Assembly (NCBI GenBank): GCA_016858145.1
Contig: JAEHOE010000096.1
Location: 62,001-126,000, forward strand
DNA: 64,000 nt
Source: Edaphochlamys debaryana
Lineage: Eukaryota > Chlorophyta > Chlorophyceae > Chlamydomonadales
Direction: 5' to 3'
In this document: in pieces, positions 55,546 to 64,000 of the stretch
How positions within the stretch are numbered: position 1 is the stretch's first letter
Layout of the letters: the number at the start of each line of letters is the position of its first letter
Notes under the pieces: model-generated
The model's database searches: none
What the model was told of the DNA's origin: nothing
The model's input: only the letters and a program-made list of their open reading frames with translations
Position numbers and translations under genes: made by a program

Positions 55546-58500
55546 ATGTCCGCCGAGTCTCACTCGTCGCCCCTGGGCGACCTTCTGGCGTTCGCGGGGA
55601 CCAGCGCATCCATCGCGCCTGTACCGCTCGCGCTGGTCGTCCTAGGAGCCGCGCTTGCCGCGTACCTCTTCGGTCGGTTCCTGACCTTTGCCTACAACTA
55701 TATCCGCATCAGTCGGGGGCTGTCCGGCATCCCGTCGGCACCCGGCGCCATCCCGCTGCTGGGCCATGTGATCCCGATGCTGACGTGCGTTCGCCAGAAC
55801 AAGGGCGCTTGGGACGTGATGGAGGACTGGATGAACAAGCTGGGGCCCATCGTCAAGTACAACATTGCCGGCACCCAGGGTGTCGTGGTCCGGGACCCCG
55901 CCGCGCTCAAGCGCATCTGGCAGACCGGCTACAAGATTTACCAGAAGGACCTCGAGGTGCGACGGCCACCTGGCTCTGTCTCTAGCTCGCCTCCCCAGGG
56001 CTTTGAGCAAGGGGCAAGAGGCCAGGCCCGGTTTGTCCACTCCTCCTTCCCTGGCCAACCCCACCACCCTAAGCATCCTCCGCCCACCCGCCACACAAAT
56101 GCCCCCCCCCCCTTCCCGCAGCTCTCCTACCGCCCCTTCCTGCCCATCCTCGGCACCGGCCTCGTCACCGCCGATGGCCACCTCTGGCAGAAGCAGCGCA
56201 TGCTGATGGGCCCTGCGCTGCGCGTCGACGTGCTGGACGACATCATCGACATTGCCAAGCGGGCCGTTGACCGGCTCTGCGAGAAGCTGGGCAAGCACGC
56301 GGGCACCGGCGAGGTGGTGGACATCGAGGAGGAGTTCAGGCTGCTGACGCTGCAGGTGCGCGACGCGACGCGAGGGCTTCGGTTTCTTTCTGCGTCGCCA
56401 GCTGTCACCCCGTTGCTACCGGCAGCCCGGCCGGGTTGCACATCACAAGCGGGCCGGTGGTCCCTACCCTGCCCGCATCATCGCGAGCAGCAGCCCCTGC
56501 CAGCGCGCGTGTGGAATGGGCAAGCCTGTTGTGGGTTCCGCGGCTTCCGGCAGATCCCCGGCTCCCGTACATCCGGTCCGGTACAGCTGCGGCAGTACCG
56601 GCCGAGGCCCTTCGGCTTCCGCTGCCTCCCACCCCCTGTGCAGTACCAGCTCACGCCCCGCCTATCCAACTGCATCGCTATCCATCATCCAATCTGCTGC
56701 TGCTACGACTATCATGCTTGCGGAGCCTTTCAACCACCACGCCGCCTGCACACACGCGCCCACGCCTGCACTCCTCCACCGGACCAGCCTCGCTTCACAC
56801 TTTCACGCCTACTCCGCCACGGCTCCCTATCTTTACCCACTCCTTCATGCTCCCCGCCCCGGCCGACATTCCCCTCTCTCTCTTTCTCTAACTTGGCCCT
56901 TTCCTTCCCCTCCACCCCTCCTCACCACAGGTCATTGGCGAGGCGGTGCTGAGCCTGGGCCCCGAGGACTGCGACCGGGTAGGGGGGGGGCGCAGGGGTG
57001 GGGGTGGGGGCAAGCAGCGAGGGGGTGGGGTGGGGTGGGGGCAGGAGAGAAGAGGGCTGGAGGCAGGGTCCTGCCCGGCGCCGTACACCCGGTCGGAGCG
57101 AGAAGGGGCCCGGGGTGCGGTCCGGCTCTGGGGAGGCAGAGCCCGCGGCAGCGGAGCTGCAGGGCTGGTGTGAGCATGTACTGCAGGAAAGCACCCCTCG
57201 CCGCAAGGCAGCAGCTCACACCTGCCCCCTTCCCTCCCCCCTTCCCTCCCCCCTTCCCTTCCCCCTTCCCGCCCCCCCCTCCCCCCCTGACAGGTCTTCC
57301 CCAGCCTCTACCTGCCCGTCATGAGCGAGGCCAACCGCCGCGTGCTGCGCCCCTACCGCATGCTGCTGCCCACCCCCGAGTGGTTCCGCTTCCGGTCGCG
57401 CATGCAGCAGCTCAACACCTTCCTGGTGGACCTGTTCAGGTGCTTGGCGGGAGGGCTGGATCCGGCTGGATCTAGGATCTAGAATCTAGGGAGGGAGAGG
57501 CAGACGTGGATCTTGTGGGATCCAGGCTGCAGGCACCCCTGCCGCTGGGTGTCTTGTTGGTGCCACTCGCCCCACCCCACCTTCTCCCGTCCAACCCTAC
57601 ACCGGCCTCAGGAAGCGGTGGCAGGCCCGGCAGGCGGCCCGCGGCGACGGCGAGAAGGCGCCCAAGCCCACCGACATCCTGGACCGCATCCTGGAGTCGA
57701 TCGAGGTGGGGAGGGAGGGGCTAAGAGGGAAGGAGCAGGAGGGGCATATCGTCCATTTAGTACCGGCACGCCCTCCGCAGCCGTTGCTCCCCTTCCCCAC
57801 CCCAATCCTGCTCCGCACTCAAAGCCCGCGTCATGCTGAGCCGTGCTGCGCCCGTGCTGCCCTCCCGCACTCCCCTCCCTCGCCCCCCTATCCACCCCAG
57901 GAGTCTGGCGCCAAGTGGGACGCCGCCTTGGAGGAGCAGCTGTGCTACGAGATCAAGACCTTCCTGCTGGCGGGCCACGAGACCAGCAGCGCCATGCTGA
58001 CGTGGAGCACGGGCGAGCTGGCGGCCAACCCGCGCATGACGGCGCAGGTGGGGGGGCGGGGGCGGGGTGGAAACAGGGCGTAGAGAGGGCGTGTGTGTTT
58101 TGGGGGTTCGACACGGGGTGTGTGGCAGGGGGAGTGCAGAGGTCACGGGCAGAGCCGGCCGTTGTTGATTGCCGCCGCCAACCGCCAACCGCAGATCGTC
58201 AAGGAGGCGGAGACCGCCTTCGGAGCGGACTGCAACGCGCCGCCCAACCGCCGCGCCGTGGACGAGATGACGTACACGCTTGCCGTACTCAAGGTGCGTA
58301 CGGCATGGTTCAGGGGCCCGGGTGTCGTCCGGCGGGGTTGCAACACGCGGGGAGTGGATGTGTGTTTCGCCCCGTCTTGGCTCCTTCCCCTCAGCCCTGG
58401 CCCCTCTCAGCCCCCTCCCTTCCCTCTCACCCCCCCCTTGCACCCCCCTCCCCCCTCCCCCCCCCTGACAGGAGGCCCTCCGCAAGTACTCGGTGGTGCC

Positions 58501-59712
58501 CGTGGTCACCCGCAAGCTGGTGGGGGGGGGCTGGGGGGGGGGGGGGTTTGGGAAGAGAAGGAGCCGGGGAACGGGAGGGAGGGAGGAAAGGGGAGAGGGG
58601 GATTTGTTGTGCGGGTTCGGGGGAGAAGACGGAGCCGGAGAACGGATGGGAGTCATGCGGCGTCAGCAGCGGCCAACGGTGCACTCTGGGATGCTGGTTT
58701 GCGTGCGCCTCCAGCGGCCTGGGGCAGGGCCTGGTGACAGGGGGCAGGGCCGACACGCCCTCGGATGCTCCTTCCCCGTCCCGGTCAACGCACACGCTTA
58801 CCCTCCCCCCCCCCCGCCAACCCCCTTTCCCCCCCCCCCCAGGCCGAGGACGACCCCATCGGCCTCATGGGCCACCCCCTGCCCAAGGGCATCATGGTGG
58901 CCTGTCACCTGCAGGTGGGGGTTGGGGGGGGGGGTAGCAGGGGGGATACCGGGACCCTGGCGTGGGGGTTTGGGGGGGGGCCCTACCGTGGGGCCTGGTG
59001 CTAAGGGGGCTGTATTTGAAGGGGGGCAGGGGCAGGAAGATGTGGGAAACGGGGGTAAGGCTGCACCTGACAGTGGGTCAAGCGAGGGGCGCCTGGGACG
59101 GCGAGGAGAGCCCTGGCAGGCAAAGCGCCGAGGGGTATGGTGACCTTACTCCCCCCCCCCCCCCCCCCCCCCCCCCCGCCCCCCCGCCCCCCCTGTCAGG
59201 GCACGCACCGCATGTACGAGGAGCCCGATGAGTTCCGCCCCGAGCGCTTCATGCCGGGCGGCGAGTACGACCAGTTCGACGATGCCGTACGCGCGTACAT
59301 GTTCGTACCCTTCATCCAGGTGCGTGCGCCGCCGCGCCCGACCGCTTCACGCCCTCCCCCCGGCCATGCCATGCTGTCCCCCTCCCTCAGCTAGCGTCCG
59401 CATGGTGCCTTGGGCCGGCCTCCGACCTTGCCCTCGCCAACCAGACGAAGGCCGAAAGCGGGCTTCTAACCTCTCCCCCTCCCTCTTGCCTCCTCCCCAC
59501 CCCCCCTTGCCTCCTCCCCACCCCACCCCTCTCAGGGCCCCCGCAACTGCCTGGGCCAGCACCTGGCCCTGCTCGAGGCCCGAGTGCTGCTGTCGGTGCT
59601 GCAGAAGCGCTTCGTCTTCTCGCCCACGGGGGCGGTGGGGCAGCGCCACCCCAGCGTCATCCCAGTGTCGCCCGTGGGGGGGCTCAAGGTCACCATCTCG
59701 CGCCGCCAGTAG
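55546..59712 (+). CDS. Cytochrome P450 monooxygenase
   Basis: Eleven phase-consistent exons, 531 aa: 55546-55956, 56122-56355, 56931-56978, 57294-57439, 57612-57705, 57901-58047, 58195-58293, 58472-58519, 58843-58914, 59200-59319, 59536-59712. An N-terminal hydrophobic helix (PVPLALVVLGAALAAYLFG) implies a membrane anchor, then the Pro-rich hinge (GIPSAPGAIPLLGH). Helix C has DGHLWQKQR. The I-helix oxygen-binding motif is AGHETS, the K-helix ExxR is EALR, the PERF region is FRPERF, and the heme loop is FIQGPRNCLG with the Cys ligand. All hallmarks are present, so it should be active on a lipophilic substrate. GTGLVTADGHLW and the overall pattern resemble the CYP97/CYP4-like groups, but family and substrate cannot be fixed here. 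Intron 9 carries a run of 27 C. Confidence 0.93.
59151..59177 (+). repeat. Run of 27 C in a P450 intron
   Basis: Uninterrupted C27 followed by further C-rich sequence and the CTGTCAG acceptor of P450 exon 10. It acts as an extreme pyrimidine tract. Homopolymer length may be unreliable in an assembly. Confidence 0.85.
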
Positions 59713-59825
59713 CGGCCGGCGGCAGCTTGGAGGATCTTGTGTGTGGGGGGGGGTTCGACGGAGGAGGAGGGCCCCTTGAAACGGGACCCAACAGCGCTGT
59801 TGGCTAAGCGGGGGCGGGGGGTCTG

Positions 59826-59859
59826 GAGCGTGGAGGTGGCCATCTCGCGCCGGCAGTAA
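59826..59859 (+). repeat. Copy of the P450 3' end (VTISRRQ-stop)
   Basis: GTGGCCATCTCGCGCCGGCAGTAA repeats, 147 bases downstream, the end of the coding sequence (GTCACCATCTCGCGCCGCCAGTAG). It keeps the codons and a stop codon, now in the 3' UTR. Confidence 0.7.
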
Positions 59860-60052
59860 GGAGTGGTCGCCCTAGGAGGGCGGAGGCAGATGTGGAGGAG
59901 AGCCGGTGGCGTCCGGCACGCCGCAGACGGGCGGGGCGCTCCGCCCTCGGCCCTCGGGCCCGGAGGCCGCCACCAAGCGCCGCCAGTGGAGGCCGCACGT
60001 GGGGCCGGCGGCTGTGGGGGCGCTCCACGAGGGGAGGATCCCATGCAGTGGA

Positions 60053-60135
60053 GCGCCACACGCGCGGGCGGAGGCGGGCCCCCGCACGGGCGGAGGCGGG
60101 CCCCCGCACGGGCGGAGGCGGAGGCCGTGCGTGGG
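60053..60135 (+). repeat. GC-rich tandem repeat in the P450 3' UTR or spacer
   Basis: Repeated GCACGGGCGGAGGCGGGCCC units of about 21 bases, about four imperfect copies. The surrounding 59.9-60.5 kb is very GC-rich and codes for nothing recognisable. Confidence 0.7.
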
Positions 60136-60904
60136 CGACAGCGGGGGCCGGACCGGGCAAGGGCCGCCAGGCGCCGGGCTGCCGCGCCCCAGGGCAGCTG
60201 CCGGCGGGGTTGGCCCCGGCGGGTGGCTTGACCTCAGCATTGAGGGCAGGGGCGGGAGGCTGGCGTGCAGGGGCAGCGGGTGGAGGTGCCTTGGGGGTAC
60301 CCGGCGGCTCCCGTCCAGCACGCGTGGGGGTTGCTCCCGGGCGGAGGCTGTCCAAGGCCGTCCGACGGGCGGCGCTTGGGCCGGACAGGCGACTGACTGG
60401 CGGCGGCCGGACCGGACCGGACCTGACGTGTTCGGACAGGCCGCGCACCCGCGGCAGCAGGGACGGAGGTAGAGCGGTTGCAGGTTCGGGTGGTATGAGT
60501 TACGCATGAGTCATGACCAGCGGCAGCCCGCATGAGTCATGGCGATAAATGGCAGGGCGGGGGTTGGGAGGGGGCAGAGGCATGGGGAGCTGCGTGGAGG
60601 GCTGCGAGCTGCGGCCGCAGCAGCGTGGGCCTGGGCGCAGGATTGGCGGCGCTTGCGCGCGGCGCGAGCTAAGCTACCGTATCTTATTACGGCTAGGCGC
60701 GGGGGCGGTTGAATTGGAGGGCCCCGCGTCGGTTTCGCGAATGACATGTTATGAGGGGGAAGGTGGGTGGGGGGCAGAGGGCGGAGTTCGGTCGCGTGGC
60801 GTGCGTGCAGGTGCCGGGGCGGAGGCTGGGCATGGCGGGGACAGGCGCCCTGAGAGGGGATGAGGAGAGCAGAGGTGGATGTTCGTTGTCTTGTGTTCTC
60901 CGTA

Positions 60905-60909
60905 TGTAA
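60905..60909 (+). terminator. Candidate TGTAA poly(A) signal of the P450 gene
   Basis: Plus-strand TGTAA in CCGTATGTAATG, about 1.2 kb past the P450 stop; a long but possible 3' UTR. Confidence 0.35.
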
Positions 60910-63434
60910 TGACGGCGCGGACATGCCAGGGCTGTCCGCTCTTCGTTAGTCCTTGTTTTCTCTTTCTAACTCTCTTGGCCTAGTCTTTTGACGGACATTG
61001 ATTGCGGTTCCCAAAGCAACGCTGCATGTTAAAGGGGTCCGTGGGGGGCTGCTGCTGTCCGGGTAGAAGCAACTAGCGGGCCGCGGCCCTAGCCCCGGCT
61101 GCGCCACCCCACCTGCGGGAGTTGGGGCTGACAATGTGGCTCTCGAGGGTTTCAAGCAAAGTGCGATGCCAGTGCACGAGGGCACGCACGGCTCTGGGCC
61201 CATCAGCTGAAGCGGCTAGCGACGGGTAGGGCAGAGGTGTCACCCCTGGCGACGGGCGCCTTGACCCCAATGTTGCCCCAGGGGGTGCAGGCCTGTGCAG
61301 GCCATAAGGGGGCGTTGCAGCACTGCTGAGATGGTTGTAGGTTGAGGCACACCAAAGGGGTGCAGACTCATGGGGCATGGCAGTTGGCAACTGGTGGCGG
61401 CAGCGGTTGGACGCTGGCGTTGTCAGTTGTTGGCGGCCCGGTGGCGGACCGCACGGCTGTGGCCATCTTTGAAGCTGCTCCCAATTGCGCACTTTCCAAG
61501 TATGGCACAAATGGACCCAATCTGCGCTGCTCTCACGCCCGACCGGACAACAGACGCCCGGGCCGTGCGAGCGAGTTGATGCTATCCAGCCTGCATTCTT
61601 GCTCGATAGTGCGCGAGGGTGGGTGGCTGGAGCCCAGTCCTCTCGGTCAACCACCCGCACCGCCAGGTTCGGTTCTCGACGGCTCGTCCCTGCGCCCACG
61701 TCTCCGCCCTCTTGGAGCGTCTTGGAGTCCGCTCCCCACCCTGTGTTGAAGCGGCCATATCGCACACAACACGCCCCATCACGATCACGATCACTTCAAG
61801 CGTCGCAGCAGCTGGGCAGCACCGACAGAGTGCTCCGCCCCCGCGGCCCGTCGGCCTGTCAGGCCACAGGCTACGTGGGAGCGTGGCCGGGCAGTTGTAC
61901 GCGTGTAGGGCGGGGCCCGTGTTGCGGGCAGCCGGGGATCAGCGGGTGCAGCCGGGCTCCGTCGACCCCAGCCCGCCTTGTGACTTGCTCCTTCGTTGTT
62001 GGTCATAACGGTTGCTGTCCCCTTTTGTTCGACGCAGGACATTTGGTAGTTTGGTTTATCGCGCTTTATCTCTTGGCCGGCTGTCATCACTGGGGAGCTC
62101 AGCGGAGCCCGGACATGTAGCAAACAGGCATGACGCTTCGCCCTCGCCACCCCACCACCGGCAGCCCCGGCCCTCGCCTCCGTGCCTGGCGCCCAGCCCG
62201 TCGTCCCCACCCGGCCACCCCTCGGGCCCCAGCCCTCCCGCCTCCGTGACTGTGCCTGCGGCTATGCCGCCCTCCCCCGACCGCCGCGCTCAGCCAAACG
62301 CCTCAGGCCCGACCCTCAGCGGCACACGCCTCGCACGTCCCAGTCGCCTCGGCACGCTTGCACGGCTCCTCGACTTCGCCGCCCACCAGCTCGAGCTGCC
62401 CAGCCAGCGCGTCCAGCCATGCGCAGCTCCGTAACCACAGCTGCGACCGGTCGGTGCGGCCAGCGTCTACGAGCGCAGCTGCCTCCGACTACGCTACTAC
62501 TTCCATTGCACCCACACGTATCGCCTCCCCGCTCCCGGCTCCCCGCTCCCGCTGGCCTCCTTCCGGGCACTCGTATTGCCCTAGGTCCCAAAACCAACCT
62601 TTCTCCCGCCGCTTCACGTAGCTCCTAGACGCACGGGCCGGGTTTCGGGACGGGGTTTCTTCGTAGAAGCATCTTCCGCCCACCACCACGCCCACCACGT
62701 ACGGCAGCACGGAGCTCGCAGCCTTCAGGCGGCGTGCCGCAGCCGGCCTCTTTCCCCCAGCTCGCACTTGCACACACCGCACTCTACGGTCGTTTAGTTC
62801 TGCAGCTGACACGTCGACTTCGTCTCTACCGCTTGCAGGTGAGCGCTCGCGCATGATGACCATAGACGACCGGCACGCTTCACGGCTGGGGGCTTCTTCA
62901 AGCGGCTCAGGAAAGTGCTATTCGCGCCTGTCTCCCATAGGACCTGTATCAGCCTGCTAGACGTACCCGGCACAGCTCTACACCGTCACCAGCAACAGCA
63001 TGCCGGTTACTCTAGCATAGCCGTTCTCAGCCGCATCCCCGACTACATCTGCTGCGCATTATGCTCCGTGTAGTGCTAGATAGCCCTGTTGCTAGTGCAC
63101 TGTATGGAGGCTATGCCCCCCGCCCCCGCGGCCCGACCCCCTGGCCAGCACCTGCTCGTGAGCTCCGCCGCTGCCCCCATGCCGCCAACCGCTCCGCCCC
63201 GACGCGCTCATAAGGCGCGAAACGAGCCGTCACCACTGCATAAGCAACATACTCAATTCCACTAACACACCACACTTACCAAAGCTCAAGTTGCGCACTT
63301 GGGTCCCGACCTCTGTCGCGAGACTTTCCGTCGCGACCGTGCACAGTGCTTCCCCGCTTGAGCAACAACCGAGAGTAGTTCATACAGTGGGCATCGCTCG
63401 GGAGTAAGGGTATTCGTCTTCGGGACCTGCGAGG
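60910..63434. other. Intergenic stretch, no gene recognised
   Basis: Open frames lack codon bias. The only recognised feature is the dispersed GYARVTG-type repeat at about 62985-63110. The promoter of the gene at 63,435 should lie at the right end. Confidence 0.4.
62985..63110 (-). repeat. Dispersed coding-like repeat, copy 2 (GDAAENGYARVTG)
   Basis: The minus strand reads LALHGA, stop, CAADVVGDAAENGYARVTGMLLL, then a stop. It matches the copy at 50818-50945 in peptide pattern. The in-frame stop marks it as decayed. Confidence 0.55.
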
Positions 63435-64000
63435 ATGCCGTGGTTCATGATTGCCCGCGCCGCGCGCCGCGCGAGGCAGCGGCGCCAGGAGCGCCGGAAG
63501 CAAGCCGAGCAAGGTGAGCACGGGCTATGCATGGGAACGGGTGGCGAGGGGCATACGGAGAGACAGAGGCCTAGTGTCCTCTCAGGGAGCGGCCCCCTGC
63601 CTCCCCACCCCTGCGCCGTCCTCCTCCACCCTGCCTCTCCCGGCCTTTCGGGGCCTGCTCTCCCTGCAAAGGCACATTATCCTCCCAACCCCTGGCCTTG
63701 TCAAGGTTTCACCCTGTTGCCAGCTACGTTTCTGATGGTGGGGAGCTCCGGCTGTGCTGCGATCCGCCAATCTAACCGCCCCGCTGCCCCTCCCTCCCCC
63801 CTCGCTCCCGTCTCCCCCGCAGCCCAAGCCAAGGGCAGCACGGCCACCCCCGCTGGGGCAGCGCCCGGCCCCGCCTCCGCGGCAGCCTCCCCGGCCGCCC
63901 CCACCCCCGTCCCTGCGCCCAGCTCCTCCCTGGGCGCCCGCATCGCCCAGCGACCCATTCCTGGGCTCATCATGGCGGGCGTCAAGGCGGTCCTGCCGGG
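63435..64000 (+). CDS. Small basic protein of unknown function, 3' part beyond the window
   Basis: Exon 1 (63435-63513) starts at an ATG encoding MPWFMIARAARRARQRRQER, very Arg-rich. After a 309-base intron, exon 2 starts at 63823 behind CCCCCGCAG in matching phase. It encodes an Ala/Pro-rich stretch, then SSLGARIAQRPIPGLIMAG and VKAVLPG, and runs off the window edge. The basic Ala-rich N-terminus could be an organelle presequence. I do not recognise the family. Decayed copies of this gene lie on the minus strand at 12.86-13.28 kb, which supports the exon choice because the same segments are conserved there. Confidence 0.6.
   Translation, partial: MPWFMIARAARRARQRRQERRKQAEQGEHGLCMGTGGEGHTERQRPSVLSGSGPLPPHPCAVLLHPASPGLSGPALPAKAHYPPNPWPCQGFTLLPATFLMVGSSGCAAIRQSNRPAAPPSPLAPVSPAAQAKGSTATPAGAAPGPASAAASPAAPTPVPAPSSSLGARIAQRPIPGLIMAGVKAVLP

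Noticed and set aside
59872..60509. Overlapping Pro/Arg-rich open frames on both strands after the P450 gene
   Set aside because: Very GC-rich tandem-repeat sequence opens all frames; nothing resembles a protein and the region is within the probable P450 3' UTR.

Overview
This window looks like nuclear DNA of a volvocine (Chlamydomonas-like) green alga. The evidence is GC-rich sequence, many short introns with GTGAG/GTGCG donors and (T/C)GCAG acceptors, strongly C/G-ending codons, TGTAA polyadenylation motifs a few hundred bases past stop codons, and a characteristic gene content: gametolysin-family M11 metalloproteases with proline-rich linkers, thylakoid proteins, a starch synthase and a plant-type P450. 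The species cannot be fixed from sequence alone. No prokaryotic operon, rRNA, tRNA or CRISPR array was recognised. Exon models were built by hand from splice-site phase; reading-frame phase closes across all exons of seven genes (the first M11 gene, the LRR gene, both TL29-like genes, CURT1, the conserved minus-strand gene and the P450).

Layout. At 0.4-8.7 kb, two tandem minus-strand genes encode extracellular-matrix-type M11 proteins. The upstream one keeps a QExxHxxGxxH zinc motif. The downstream one has lost it and instead carries Cys-rich 'CPPVQGF...CxGFxW...CLYT' modules joined by polyproline. At 8.7-14.2 kb there is a gene-poor, repeat-rich stretch with decayed copies of a gene that starts at the right edge of the window. 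At 14.2-20.7 kb lies a plus-strand soluble starch synthase (GT5 catalytic region with an N-terminal starch-binding domain). At 23.2-25.0 kb is the large exon of an Ala/Ser/Pro-rich protein of unknown function. At 28.8-33.5 kb is a minus-strand F-box-like/LRR protein whose promoter and first exon are partly duplicated at 33.6-35.9 kb.

At 36.5-45.4 kb two tandem minus-strand genes encode TL29/APX4-like thylakoid-lumen peroxidase-family proteins. The second shares a 299-bp divergent promoter region with a plus-strand CURT1 thylakoid-curvature gene (45.7-46.8 kb), so 36-47 kb is a small thylakoid neighbourhood. At 49.0-49.75 kb a plus-strand gene encodes an unusual membrane-anchored protein built of 11-residue and 7-residue repeats. 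At 51.1-55.0 kb a minus-strand conserved protein with a probable organelle transit peptide diverges from a plus-strand cytochrome P450 (55.5-59.7 kb). The window ends inside a small plus-strand gene (63.4 kb onward).

The most interesting signals are the hendecad/heptad repeat membrane protein, the active/inactive M11 protease pair, the tandem TL29-like genes, and a repeated pattern in which the 3' end of an exon together with its splice donor is copied one to two more times inside the following intron.
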